Part shown: one piece after another, positions 17,520 to 26,934 of the stretch
Position numbering within the stretch: position 1 is the stretch's first letter
How the letters are laid out: every line of letters starts with the position of its first letter
From: Pseudomonas sp. DC1.2
GTDB taxonomy: Bacteria > Pseudomonadota > Gammaproteobacteria > Pseudomonadales > Pseudomonadaceae
Direction: 5' to 3'
Length of the DNA: 64,000 bases
NCBI RefSeq assembly: GCF_034351645.1
Contig: NZ_CP133782.1
Span: forward strand, 3,415,001 to 3,479,000
The notes under the pieces: generated by a model
The model's database searches: none
What the model saw: only the letters and a program-made list of their open reading frames with translations
What the model was told of the DNA's origin: nothing
Position numbers and translations under genes: made by a program

Positions 17520-18961
17520 ACATCAATGGCCACCCGCATTCCCTGACCTTGCGGCTGGCGCTGCTCTTTGCCTTGCTGGCGTTTGTCTCATTGACAACCC
17601 TGGGTGTAGCGCTTTATCACGGCCTTGAGCGTGAACTGATACGGCGGGACGACATTGCATTGGTAAGCCGCGTTGATCAGTTGCGGACCTTCCTCAACGA
17701 CAGCAATACCCTGGATTTGATCAAGACCAAACCGGCGTTGTTCCAGAACATGCTCGGCAACCGCGAATCCCTACTGACCGTTGTCGCCCCTGGGCAAAAA
17801 CCGTTGCTGGTGGTCAACCCCGGCAACCTCGAAATGCCGACCTTGTCGCCAGTGCCCACCGACCACCCGCTAACCCTGGAAGACGTGCAGCATTTTCCCG
17901 GAGTCAATGGTGTGCCCTTCGCTGCGTTGGCCGCGACCATCGATTCGGGCGATCAGGGCAGCCTGCAAGTGGTGGCCGGTCGGATGATGACAGAGCGTAC
18001 CTCCGTGCTGGCCAACTACCGCCTGAGCGTTTATATCCTGGCCAGCATCGCCGCAGTGCTGCTAGCCCTCTGCGGCTATATTTTGGTGTATCGCGGGTTA
18101 CGTCCATTACGTCGCCTCGCGCTTCAGGCGAAGGGCATTGGCGTTGGAAACCTCGCGGAACGTCTGAATAGCGAGGGCGCACCTCGGGAAGTGCTGCCGA
18201 TGATCAACGCGTTCAACGCCATGCTGGATCGCCTGGGTAAAGGCTTCGCCCAACTAGGCCAGGTGTCTACCGACATGGCACACGAGCTGCGCACCCCGAT
18301 CAATAATCTCCTGGGCGAAACCCAGGTTGCTCTCCAGCAAAATCGCAGCGTCGAAGCCTATCAACAATTACTCGCCTCTAACGTCGAAGAACTGGAGCGC
18401 CTGACCCGCATGCTCGACAACATGCTGTTTCTGGCGCGGACTGACCCGGCCAGCGCGCTGCGCCAGCGTCAGGAGCTGGACGCGGCCGACGAAATGCAAC
18501 GCATGGCGGATTATTTTGAAGGGCTGGCCGCGGACGTCGGCATGCGTATCAACGTACAAGGCGCCGGGGTGATATGGGCTGAGCCGATGCTGTTGCGCCG
18601 AGCCTTGGCAAACCTGTGTGCCAATGCGATCAAATATGGCGCGCGGGACTCAGAACTGAGCATCAGTGCAACGCCCTCGCCCGGCGGGATCAGCCTGCGG
18701 GTGAGCAACCACGGCGCGACCATTGCGGCCGAACACCTGCCCAAACTGTTTGAACGCTTCTATCGAGCGCAAGAGTCTCGAGCACGGTCGGCAACATCCA
18801 ACGGGTTGGGGCTCTCGATTGTGGCCACGATCATGCAGTTACACAGCGGACGTTACAGTGTCAGCAGCGACGACGGGGTAACGTTTTTCGAGCTGTTTTT
18901 CCCGGAACGAGTACTGGAAGAATTAAACACCGACAAAAAATCGAAGCCTGCGCTTTTTTGA
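17516..18961 (+). CDS. Heavy-metal sensor histidine kinase (CopS/CusS/IrlS type)
   Basis: 481 aa inner-membrane kinase partnered with the preceding regulator (4-bp overlap). Two membrane spans (about 13-35 and 165-190) bracket a periplasmic sensor domain of about 130 residues. Then follow HAMP, a HisKA domain with the phospho-accepting His near residue 256 ([16 protein letters not shown]), and an ATPase domain with N-box [11 protein letters not shown] and G-box [15 protein letters not shown]. The metal specificity cannot be read from the sequence. The start overlaps the regulator stop (ATGA). Confidence 0.93.
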   Translation: MNINGHPHSLTLRLALLFALLAFVSLTTLGVALYHGLERELIRRDDIALVSRVDQLRTFLNDSNTLDLIKTKPALFQNMLGNRESLLTVVAPGQKPLLVVNPGNLEMPTLSPVPTDHPLTLEDVQHFPGVNGVPFAALAATIDSGDQGSLQVVAGRMMTERTSVLANYRLSVYILASIAAVLLALCGYILVYRGLRPLRRLALQAKGIGVGNLAERLNSEGAPREVLPMINAFNAMLDRLGKGFAQLGQVSTDMAHELRTPINNLLGETQVALQQNRSVEAYQQLLASNVEELERLTRMLDNMLFLARTDPASALRQRQELDAADEMQRMADYFEGLAADVGMRINVQGAGVIWAEPMLLRRALANLCANAIKYGARDSELSISATPSPGGISLRVSNHGATIAAEHLPKLFERFYRAQESRARSATSNGLGLSIVATIMQLHSGRYSVSSDDGVTFFELFFPERVLEELNTDKKSKPALF

Positions 18962-19125
18962 TTTTCAGGTCCTGAGCACCTGACAAGCATTTATCAAATA
19001 CCGGTAGGTGGTATTGGGCTACCGCACAGATGTGGCCGGCAGGTTCTATTGTGGAAAAAACGGGGAGACTTTCCATCAGCCGCCCCCGATGCCAACCAAT
19101 TCTCCTGTTGCCATGGAGTTCCACA

Positions 19126-22100
19126 ATGCAAGACCGCTCACTTTCTTCATCGACCTATGTCGATATCCAGGCTCGCGCCGTCAATGCCCAGTTTTCCGAT
19201 CGACCGACCTTACGCCAGGTCGTCGCCAAGAGGCTGGAAGATTTCATCACTGAAAGCGTTGCCGCACTGGACACCCCCATCACTCAGATAAACGTCGCAT
19301 CGCCTAACGTGCTAGGAGGTTACGACACCACTCCACTGCTGGAAGTAGCCCTTCACTATCTGGCCCGAGGGGAACTGCCAGACTTGTCGAACAAAATCGA
19401 CGACCGCGAATGCTACCTCATCACCCCGCGCGCAACCCGCGTCCGCTACCGTGCAATTTCAGGCGATTACCCTGCAACCGCACCGGACATGCCACTCATT
19501 GAGCGCGCGCTGCGCCAGTTACCTAGCACTGTTCATATCGGTTTCCAGCAAGCCCTGACGGACTATTGGAATGCACAGGCCGATACCGGCACCAGCCGTT
19601 GGCAGTGGCTGGGAGATCAGTTGCGTAATTCATTGCGAAGTACAGCCATCCGGCAGCCGGGCCTCGACAACGAGCAGCGGGCGCTTCTCAATCGATTGGC
19701 CGATAATCCCGACAGTCAGGAGCACGCTGCCGCGAGCAACATCATCGATCAAATCCATGCCTACTGCATCGAAACCACCGTAACCAAAGCTATGTCCAGC
19801 ACCACATTGCTAGCTACCGCAATATTGCTGGTGCAGGGTGAGCGCGTACTGTTATGGAATACCTCCGGCGTCGCGGAACCCTTCCGCTCTATAGACGCTT
19901 TCGGCGCGGCATGGGGCAAGAACCTGGCCGCCACACTCGACATCGATACCCTCGTCTGGAAACGTTATGAACCTGCCGGTGACATCTTCGATATTCAGGC
20001 GGCCTTGCTGCTAAACCAACAACTTGAGGACCTGGAAATCGTCAAGTTACCCGCGCAGATGAGCAAGAGCCAGTTGCAGCAGCGTTTCCATGAAATCACC
20101 GATATCACACCACTTTTCCATGGTCCGTCGTTTTCAAATCCCGCCCCACTTCGACTAATGCAATCAGCGCTGCCTGGCTGGCTGCGTCATGCGGAAGTGA
20201 TCGATCAACTGGCGTATCGCACCCACAGCCTTGAACTGACGAGCCTCAATCAGGCCGCAACCGGCAAATCATGGACGGACGGAATTAACGATATACGCGT
20301 GTTCGCGGCCAAGGCGTTGCAACAACAAATGCACCAGGACCACCCCCTGGCACCGCTGTACGAGCCCGGTGAACTGGAATTAACGTTTCATGTACCTGTC
20401 GGCGACTTGGGCAGCGGCTACATCCAGCCCGTGGTCATGTCACTGACAGAGCTGACACTAAAAAATCTCGCGGGCAGACCGAAAGGCCGCATGACCTTTC
20501 GTTATACGGGCGAAGGGGCGACGCAGGAATGGATGACACCCGACTACCTGTTAAGCCTGGTGACCGTGGTAGATGTCGGCAAAACCTACCCGCAATTGAT
20601 CAGAGACCTGTTGTTGAGCGGGACCCCTGATGCCCAGAAGCGTCAAGATTTGTTCGCAGCCGAACTTAAAGTCGCCTTGCCCATGAAGGCGCTTGAGCAT
20701 TCGATCAAGCACGAAAACGGCGTCACCCGACGCGGCTATCAATGTATCTGCGCGGTGTTGCGCCCCTCTTATGCCGATCGCGTCATCGACGGACAGGAAG
20801 TGGTGATCCGCCCGTTGGCCTTTTCAAGAAAAGCCGATGGTTACGACGTGGTCGACAACATGTTCATCATTGAGCCTAAAGACACTAATATCGGGCCACA
20901 TCTGTTGTACCGCCCAATCTACAGCGCCTCGCTGTTCGAATACCCAACCCGTGAGGCCTTGATGGCCGACATTGCCAAACACGGAGATTTGCAGCAAAGC
21001 GTTCTGGCATGGTTACCAGAGCGCGCACGGCCGATTTATGACAACGGAGGATTCAACGAACCACACATTCATCAATTTTCACAAATCGACCCTTTTGGCA
21101 TCCCGGAAAAACCCGAGCCTGCCAGCCTGGCTCCTGATGACGACAGCTCTGAGTTATTACAGTCACTGCACAACGGCACCCTGATGCAGTACCTGTTCGG
21201 CAGCGAAGCCAGAGCACTGGTCAACCTGGGAGACCGCGACTCGGTTTCCAATGCCGAAAGTCGATGGGCCATCCTGCTGGAGGGCGGCTGGACCTTGTTC
21301 AACACCTTGCTGGCCCTCCCCCTCAGCGGCCCGATTATGCTCGCTGGGTGGATGATGTCGATGACCGCCAGCTTGATCAAAGATATTCCCCAGCTTGACA
21401 GTGAAGACCCGACCACCCGTGAAGTCGCGTGGGTCGATTTCCTGATGAACATCGCTATGTTGCTGCTGCACGGCGCCCACAAGCTAGAATCACCCGCTCA
21501 ATCAGTGTCCGAAGAGGGGCTGGCGAAATCTCGAATTGCCCTGGATTCAGTGCGTCGCCCGCCCAATCAATCGGTCAATGATCGCCCAAGCGCCACCATC
21601 ACCTCAGGCGCAATAGGCCTGCCAGCCGAGCCGCCAGGCGGTGGCAATACGCTCCTGGATTTCGACAAATCACGGGGGCGCGACTCATCCACAACGCGCC
21701 TGCTAGAGCAGTTGCGAGAGGTCAGAGTCAATTGGCCAACCGGAACGTTTGAACCACTTCAAACAGGTGTATTCAGAGGGCTGTATAAAATCAACTATCA
21801 GTGGCATGCAACCGTCGCTGGGCTGTTTTTCCGGGTCCATATCGTTCCAGGGCTCGGTGAGGTTTACATCATTCACCCTGAGAAACCCGATCACCCAGGA
21901 ATCAAACTGAAGAGCGACGGGCGCGGCCACTGGACTCTTGAGCAAGGGCTTAAGTTAACCGGTGGCGGTCCCAAAAACAGGATGGCTGCCAAACAACGAG
22001 AGAATCTGGAAAAACTTGAGAATCTCGCGTTGGAGAAACAGCCCACCCATACAGCACAAATCGACGGTATCGAAAATTTCAAGCAGGCGGCAGAGCAACT

Positions 22101-23964
22101 CGACATTGCACAGGCCGCCTATGCGCAGCAGGTCAAAAAACTGCACCTGATCTGGATGCTCATAGAAAATGCCAACGAGTACCAAAAACCAGCCTTGCTA
22201 ACCCGACACGCCACAGAGCTGGAAAAAACCCAAAACATCTGGCTGAACACCCTTGAAAAGTTGCAGGCACTGCAGGCGAATGCCATGAGCTTGGAACAGA
22301 TACGGCGTCAACTGATCGACTTCAGCCGCAGGGAAAATGAGTTCGATAGAACGGATGCGCCAACCCAGCAACGAGCCAAACTTTTTTCGGCTATTGCTTC
22401 ATCACAACTTGTCGTACAGAACCATGCTGTCAGTCTCAGCTCTGACTTTCTTCAGGGGAGTACCGCCGGAGAACCGCTAACAACGCTGGCAAATCGAGTA
22501 CAAGCCACACTGGATGCAGGCGACCCTCTTCCTTATCGCAAGTACATTCAAGCACTGGGGAGCACCTATCAGTTTGACCAACATATTTATGAATGGACAC
22601 GTCGCTTTGAGTCGACCATCGATGAAATGCAAGCCGATTCGACGCAAGCTGCGCGAGAACGCAACAACCTGCTGAAAGCGGTTGATGGCTCAGCCGTGCT
22701 CAACGAACTCAACATCAAACTGCAGGACCTGGAGATCCTGCGCGAACTCAGTGTCGATCGCAGCGTGGTGTCTCCCACCCCATTCCAGGACCTCTACACG
22801 ACGCTACCTCCGCTGAAGACATTCAAAGACGCGATCATCTCTCATATTGCTATACGCTCTACGGCAGGCTTTACGTTCGAAGAGCGCCAAGCCGTATACG
22901 AGACCCTCATTAATCAGTATCAAGCGACCGAAGACGCCAGTCTGCTGCTGAATGAATACGGTCCACAATTCAGTCGTGCACCTTACAATCAGCGTTTTAT
23001 CGATGACATAAGGGCCGCTAGACAGAGCGCAGAGTCTGATCTTGCCCAGTTGATTCTGGAACAGGAAAACCTACCCGCCACAGCCTCTCAGAGCAAATCG
23101 GCGAAAGAGCGCTCAGCAAACAGGCGAGTATTCAGGACACGGAACCAACGCACCCTGGTCGGCGAACTCCAGGAACCGGCTGCCGGCAACGAGGGAGAGG
23201 TCATTGAAATCCGCGATCCACTGACTAAACAGACGATTTCGCGCTACCACAAACACGCCGAGGAAAATGAATATGTTCTGGAGGTTGAGCAAACGCCGAC
23301 TCCCCCTCCGGTAACCCGATCCGTGAAAGCTATTATCGATGCCGGCAATAAGTTACTGATGGAAGGCAAAAAGCTGGAAACGCTGATTGATCGGGAAATG
23401 TCACAGATGATCCGAGATCCGGTGCTGCGCGAAGAAAAGACCCCGGCTGACTGGGATACCTTGTTGACGCAAAGGGCTGGAGACCTGGAAGGTTTGGCGA
23501 CCGAACTCCAGAAGGCGCCACACCTCTCACCCCAGAAGACAGCAATGCTGAGCGAGCTTTCCGCTGCGGCCCAAGCCCTGCGAACAAAAGGCACGGGGTA
23601 CCGGATAGCGGGGTACAAATTACAGTCTCCAACGCCCGATAAAATCGATTTCCTCTGGACTCACCACGCCGTCGACATCGAACCGATAAGTACACGCAAA
23701 CCGACCCAAGCCGCCGACTTTCTCACTGAGTTCGTCATCAAGGACAAACACTCAAGAGAACCACTGTGGTATGCGCACTTTCACTACGCGCGCCTCGATG
23801 CCAAAGCTGACGCCTTCACCGCCGGGCACCTGAAAACATCCGCACAGCGCTTTCTCGGTTTCAAAACGCAATTGAGTCAGGCAAAAAACGACCGTGAAAT
23901 CACCCGAATCTGGCGAAGCAAAGTTTCGCCGGCCATGGCCAGGAAGTTATTTTTCTACAATTGA
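19126..23964 (+). CDS. Very large putative toxin/effector (dermonecrotic-toxin-like family)
   Basis: 1612 aa from the ATG at 19126, which has GGAG eight bases upstream. An extra 32 codons upstream are open but lack a ribosome site. The N-terminal half (about 30-700) resembles the DUF6543/dermonecrotic toxin-like region found in giant Pseudomonas proteins (LRQVVAKRLEDFITES, PLLEVALHYLARGELPDL, VRYRAISGDYPATAPDMPLI). Hydrophobic segments follow at about 715-760 and 765-790 (LPLSGPIMLAGWMM), and Gln/Glu-rich coiled coil at about 950-1250. A conserved tail ends it (GYKLQSPTPDKIDFLW, LWYAHFHYARLDA, FTAGHLKTSAQRFLGFK). There is no signal peptide, and no secretion or immunity gene is adjacent. A membrane-inserting toxin is inferred; the activity and target are unknown. 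Confidence 0.65.
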   Translation: MQDRSLSSSTYVDIQARAVNAQFSDRPTLRQVVAKRLEDFITESVAALDTPITQINVASPNVLGGYDTTPLLEVALHYLARGELPDLSNKIDDRECYLITPRATRVRYRAISGDYPATAPDMPLIERALRQLPSTVHIGFQQALTDYWNAQADTGTSRWQWLGDQLRNSLRSTAIRQPGLDNEQRALLNRLADNPDSQEHAAASNIIDQIHAYCIETTVTKAMSSTTLLATAILLVQGERVLLWNTSGVAEPFRSIDAFGAAWGKNLAATLDIDTLVWKRYEPAGDIFDIQAALLLNQQLEDLEIVKLPAQMSKSQLQQRFHEITDITPLFHGPSFSNPAPLRLMQSALPGWLRHAEVIDQLAYRTHSLELTSLNQAATGKSWTDGINDIRVFAAKALQQQMHQDHPLAPLYEPGELELTFHVPVGDLGSGYIQPVVMSLTELTLKNLAGRPKGRMTFRYTGEGATQEWMTPDYLLSLVTVVDVGKTYPQLIRDLLLSGTPDAQKRQDLFAAELKVALPMKALEHSIKHENGVTRRGYQCICAVLRPSYADRVIDGQEVVIRPLAFSRKADGYDVVDNMFIIEPKDTNIGPHLLYRPIYSASLFEYPTREALMADIAKHGDLQQSVLAWLPERARPIYDNGGFNEPHIHQFSQIDPFGIPEKPEPASLAPDDDSSELLQSLHNGTLMQYLFGSEARALVNLGDRDSVSNAESRWAILLEGGWTLFNTLLALPLSGPIMLAGWMMSMTASLIKDIPQLDSEDPTTREVAWVDFLMNIAMLLLHGAHKLESPAQSVSEEGLAKSRIALDSVRRPPNQSVNDRPSATITSGAIGLPAEPPGGGNTLLDFDKSRGRDSSTTRLLEQLREVRVNWPTGTFEPLQTGVFRGLYKINYQWHATVAGLFFRVHIVPGLGEVYIIHPEKPDHPGIKLKSDGRGHWTLEQGLKLTGGGPKNRMAAKQRENLEKLENLALEKQPTHTAQIDGIENFKQAAEQLDIAQAAYAQQVKKLHLIWMLIENANEYQKPALLTRHATELEKTQNIWLNTLEKLQALQANAMSLEQIRRQLIDFSRRENEFDRTDAPTQQRAKLFSAIASSQLVVQNHAVSLSSDFLQGSTAGEPLTTLANRVQATLDAGDPLPYRKYIQALGSTYQFDQHIYEWTRRFESTIDEMQADSTQAARERNNLLKAVDGSAVLNELNIKLQDLEILRELSVDRSVVSPTPFQDLYTTLPPLKTFKDAIISHIAIRSTAGFTFEERQAVYETLINQYQATEDASLLLNEYGPQFSRAPYNQRFIDDIRAARQSAESDLAQLILEQENLPATASQSKSAKERSANRRVFRTRNQRTLVGELQEPAAGNEGEVIEIRDPLTKQTISRYHKHAEENEYVLEVEQTPTPPPVTRSVKAIIDAGNKLLMEGKKLETLIDREMSQMIRDPVLREEKTPADWDTLLTQRAGDLEGLATELQKAPHLSPQKTAMLSELSAAAQALRTKGTGYRIAGYKLQSPTPDKIDFLWTHHAVDIEPISTRKPTQAADFLTEFVIKDKHSREPLWYAHFHYARLDAKADAFTAGHLKTSAQRFLGFKTQLSQAKNDREITRIWRSKVSPAMARKLFFYN

Positions 23965-24281
23965 AAATATTGCCCAGGGACCAATATGGTTCTTTCAAGC
24001 GCGGTTTTTCATGTCGAGTAGAAACGCCTTGGACAGAACTCGACCTAGCGGGAAAGGACGTTCCTCAACGCGCAGGATACAACGAGGAAATCGCGCGCTG
24101 CCGGGGCATTAAACGATGACGTGATGTCACCGACAGGTCTTGGCGACAGGGCCGGGCGGGAGAAACCAACACCTCCGAAACAACTCAGCCACAGCCCTCT
24201 TGAGTGTATTGAGGCGCTGCGGCTGAGCAAATTCAAGCGATGAGTATTCAGTAATCATTGACGCGCATTGAACTGGATTGC
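23965..24281. other. 317-bp intergenic region with a phage-leader-like segment
   Basis: No gene. Positions 24119-24170 resemble the untranslated sequence directly before the phage gene at 29419 (29356-29405), so this gap probably holds a scrap of prophage DNA outside the present attachment repeats. The rest shows no recognised structure. Confidence 0.45.
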
Positions 24282-24542
24282 TCAACCGAATTTTATTTCG
24301 CAGACGTCACAGAATTCGCGACCTACGAATGCCGGACGTGTACAGGATTTGATTGAGCACCCCTCTTCAAAAAGCGGATCAATGTTATTTGCAAAAACCC
24401 AAGCTTGCCTTGGGGTTAAGCCTTCCAACCCTCGGTCAAGAACTTGCCGAATAACTCCGGCCTCGCGATCTTGAGCATTCTCAAGAATTTCGTTAAGCCC
24501 CTCTTCGCGTTGCTCGTCAGAAAGCCGCTCATAAATCAACAT
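24282..24542 (-). CDS. Small protein with a four-Cys putative zinc site
   Basis: 86 aa. The N-terminal two-thirds is acidic and helical (SDEQREEGLNEILENAQDRE). The C-terminus carries CSIKSC followed by CDVC, a CX4C...CX2C pattern that could hold a zinc ion. There is no signal peptide. AGGAG lies nine bases before the ATG, supporting a real gene. It sits between the giant toxin-like gene and a membrane protein, on the opposite strand to the toxin. I do not recognise the family and assign no function. Confidence 0.6.
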   Translation of the reverse strand: MLIYERLSDEQREEGLNEILENAQDREAGVIRQVLDRGLEGLTPRQAWVFANNIDPLFEEGCSIKSCTRPAFVGREFCDVCEIKFG

Positions 24543-24650
24543 ACCAAAACTCCTGAAAACACCTCGACTCGTAATGAGTCATTCGGATGCAGTCCAAATC
24601 CATTTTTGAATTCTGAATCTAACAAACCACACGGGCAGGTGCCAGATGAG

Positions 24651-25070
24651 TCATACGGCTTGGCGCAAGCCACAGAGCATCAGCAGTGCGGCGACTATGA
24701 TGGCGAATCCAACACTGATAAATCCCGCCGTCACCAAACTCTCCTGCCATGGGATGGCCGCGCGCCCTGCGCCAGTAAATGGTGACATGGCCGTCGTCCC
24801 CAGAATGGCGGCAAGTGTTGTTACCCCCCAGTTTGCATAAGTGCCGTATAGCGCGGCCCAGTAGGCAATTGCCTTATTGCGTGGAGAGAGGTGTATCTCC
24901 ATCCAAATAGCGCCTATCGCGAGGAGACAGATCCCGTTCATTACCCCTTCAAGATGTGCGGCAAGGCCCATTCGAGGATTGTTGAAGTGCTGCTCGATGA
25001 GGCCAGTGCATAGGCCGAGGAAGAACAAAAACATGCCATGCCAGAGCAGTTTGCGACGAGTGTCGACCAT
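24651..25070 (-). CDS. Four-helix membrane protein, hydroxylaminobenzene-mutase-like
   Basis: 139 aa from the ATG at 25070, with GGGAGG and AAGG upstream. The frame stays open a further 76 codons upstream, but that part is not protein-like. Four hydrophobic helices are visible. The first helix and loop (LFFLGLCTGLIEQHFNNPRMGLAAHLEGVMNG) match my memory of the hydroxylaminobenzene mutase family, also related to styrene-oxide isomerase, integral membrane isomerases. The conserved NPRMGL..HLEG motif is the main support. No nitroaromatic catabolism genes are nearby, so the natural substrate is open. Confidence 0.6.
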   Translation of the reverse strand: MVDTRRKLLWHGMFLFFLGLCTGLIEQHFNNPRMGLAAHLEGVMNGICLLAIGAIWMEIHLSPRNKAIAYWAALYGTYANWGVTTLAAILGTTAMSPFTGAGRAAIPWQESLVTAGFISVGFAIIVAALLMLCGLRQAV

Positions 25071-25354
25071 AGCCTTGCACCTCCCGCGATTGACTGAAAG
25101 CTGATCATTCAAGCCATCTGATATCAACTTTAGATGGTTCCGCAAAAGAACGTGACGGCGCAGGTCAAACGCAGCCAACTTTATAACCGACACCACCCGC
25201 ATGCACGCCCCTGCACGCCCAGCGCCAACCAGCGAAGATGACGGCAGACCTGAGGATTTGAACTGGGTGATTCGTTTTTCCAACGTTTTGCGAATCACTC
25301 CTGAAAATAGATCAGAAGGTGTAAACCTTACTCAGGACGGGACACAGACAACAA

Positions 25355-25382
25355 AAAAGGGCCCACCTTTCGGTGGGCCCTT
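25355..25382 (-). terminator. Terminator beside the left attachment repeat
   Basis: GGGCCCACC/GGTGGGCCC with a 4-nt loop and a T-run on the minus strand. It follows the truncated tRNA-Val copy, in the position of the terminator after the intact tRNA at the other end, but with a different stem. It was presumably the native tRNA terminator before integration. Confidence 0.8.
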
Positions 25383-25460
25383 CTAGACCGCCCAGCAGAG
25401 CGGATTTTGTTTGGTAGGCGCGATTGGACTCGAACCAACGACCCCCACCATGTCAAGGTG
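25378..25460. repeat. Left attachment site: 83-bp direct repeat with partial tRNA-Val
   Basis: Identical to 32200-32282, 6822 bp away. It carries the 3' part of tRNA-Val(GAC), from the anticodon arm to the end, plus downstream flank, and is followed by unrelated sequence instead of the tRNA 5' half. This is the usual scar left when a tyrosine recombinase integrates an element into a tRNA gene. Confidence 0.95.
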
Positions 25461-25670
25461 ACTGCAAAGCACACCTAACCTAATGATCTATAAGGAAAAA
25501 AAGGTGGTTTTAGGCCTGCGAAAAACCAACATACCACCCTATAAGAATCAATAACTTAGCGTTGTATATTCCTACAGTAGTCCTCCCTTCCCCGGCGTCC
25601 TGCCGACCGATAGCCGTCTCAAACACCTACTGCTCGTCGCCTAGCCCTCGTCCATCCGCCGCGCCTCGAT

Positions 25671-25690
25671 TACTGTATGCATGAACAGTA
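25671..25690 (+). promoter_or_regulatory. LexA box at the start of the prophage remnant
   Basis: TACTGTATGCATGAACAGTA contains CTG-N10-CAG and fits the extended LexA consensus with TAC and GTA arms. A TATAAAT follows directly. The layout (box, then ATAAGG, then a GTG or ATG start) is the same as in front of the DUF1654 gene at 14082. Confidence 0.88.
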
Positions 25691-25700
25691 TAAATAAGGC

Positions 25701-26219
25701 ATGACCGTGGACCCTCTCGAAATAGAAGACACCAGCGACTGGCTTGGATGTCCGACCGAACTGGAAACCATCACCCATTACAAATTGATGCTGGAAAACG
25801 AAGTCCAGGAACTGACCCTGCAACTGCGCAAAGCACGAGAGGACATCTTCTGCCTGGTGCGGATGCATGGCGAAGCCTCCACCGAGCGCGACATCCTGCG
25901 CGCCGAACTGGCACAGGTTAGAACTGCGTTGTTGGCTGCCAACCGCATGGCTACAGATGCAGAGACAAAATTCAACTGGGAGATGATGGCCAAAGGCAAG
26001 CTGGTCACTCACCTTTATGACCGGATCGAAGGATTTGCCGAAGAAATAAAGCGGCTTGAGCGTCTTGGATTAAAGTTTGCGATCTTCCGTAGAAGAACCA
26101 ATCACGCATCTGTTGTTCCATTCGGGCTTTCTGCCAACCACCAGCGCGGAACGCTACCTGCTCGGCCTGACCCAGGACTGTGCGGCCCTGCTTCTCGAAG
26201 TGCGAGGACGCCCACATGA
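25701..26219 (+). CDS. Phage coiled-coil protein, C-terminus altered by a deletion
   Basis: 172 aa. Residues about 28-125 form a long coiled coil (LENEVQELTLQLRKARED, RAELAQVRTALLAANRMATDAE, FAEEIKRLERLGLKFA). The remaining 45 residues are Arg/Pro-rich and lie antisense to the phage metallopeptidase, so they are probably out-of-context sequence after a junction near 26090. It starts at ATG 25701 or, with better ribosome-site spacing from AAGG, at GTG 25707. It is under the LexA box. Similar proteins occur in Pseudomonas prophages; the function is unknown. Confidence 0.6.
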   Translation: MTVDPLEIEDTSDWLGCPTELETITHYKLMLENEVQELTLQLRKAREDIFCLVRMHGEASTERDILRAELAQVRTALLAANRMATDAETKFNWEMMAKGKLVTHLYDRIEGFAEEIKRLERLGLKFAIFRRRTNHASVVPFGLSANHQRGTLPARPDPGLCGPASRSARTPT

Positions 26220-26394
26220 TCCGGATGTCTGCATCCAGTAGGTGGGCATGATCTTCGTTGTGAATGCTGCCGGTGTCGGAAAGGATCTCGGCCTGGAGCC
26301 ACTCCCAAACCTCTGGGGCTGGAGTCAGGCGGATACCGAAGTCGGAAAGCTCAGACAGTTCGATTAGTGACGCTGGAGGGCGCGGCCTGTCCAT
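26005..26394 (-). pseudogene. Truncated phage putative metallopeptidase
   Basis: About 129 residues from ATG 26394 (GGGGGA upstream). Residues about 20-100 have the start of the phage metallopeptidase domain: LTPAPEVWEWLQAEIL, HLLDADIRIMWAS, FEKQGRTVLGQAEQVAF and GGWQKARMEQQMRDWF. The part that should follow, with the zinc-binding HExxH-like helix, is missing. After DWFF the frame runs into unrelated sequence that is antisense to the coiled-coil gene. It is therefore a fragment without the catalytic site. Confidence 0.65.
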
Positions 26395-26461
26395 GCCATC
26401 CCCCAATCGGGTTGCTTTGTTGTCATGGTTAAGGGGGAGAGTTCTGAATGGCGCTAGGGAG

Positions 26462-26851
26462 CTACTTGGCGCGGTAGTAGTGATATAGGCCGCGCAGCTT
26501 GTTCCAGGCTAGCCATATGATCACCATCAATATCCAAAACAAAGTTAACAGTTGGCCTAGGGCTACGGCCTGCGGCAGTTGTAGGCAGAGCAGGAAGCCG
26601 ATAATCAACGCGCCGTAGGCCGTCAGGCGATAGTTGAAAAGCAATAACAAGGCCGGAATCAGCGCACTGGCCAAGGTGATACCGAGGACTTCCTGCATCT
26701 GATGAAGCAGTATGTCGCGGCCCAGCGAAGTGCTCGAATCAATGGGAGTCAAAATGAACGTGAGGCGCAGGTAGAGACGGACTAACGCATTGAGTAACAG
26801 ACTCACCAGTAACAACAATGCCAAACTTTTTATCTTGGGCCACGCTTTCAT
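26462..26851 (-). CDS. Membrane protein with about four helices, prophage region
   Basis: 129 aa from ATG 26851 (AAGGTCG upstream); a TTG six codons earlier is less likely. Four hydrophobic segments (LALLLLVSLLLNALV, EVLGITLASALIPALLLL, YGALIIGFLLCLQL, LLTLFWILMVIIWLAW) and a basic tail predict an inner-membrane protein with the C-terminus inside. I recognise no family. It could be cargo such as an immunity or superinfection-exclusion protein, but nothing in the sequence shows this. Confidence 0.55.
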   Translation of the reverse strand: MKAWPKIKSLALLLLVSLLLNALVRLYLRLTFILTPIDSSTSLGRDILLHQMQEVLGITLASALIPALLLLFNYRLTAYGALIIGFLLCLQLPQAVALGQLLTLFWILMVIIWLAWNKLRGLYHYYRAK

Positions 26852-26934
26852 TGATTCGACCTTGAACAAGATAGAGAAAAGCCGCCGATCATATCAGGAG
26901 CAAAACTCGACTGTAATTGATGGGCACAGCACCT

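Noticed and set aside
25413..25460. A second tRNA-Val gene at the left attachment site
   Set aside because: Only the 3' part of the tRNA is present; the sequence changes in the anticodon stem, so it cannot fold into a tRNA.
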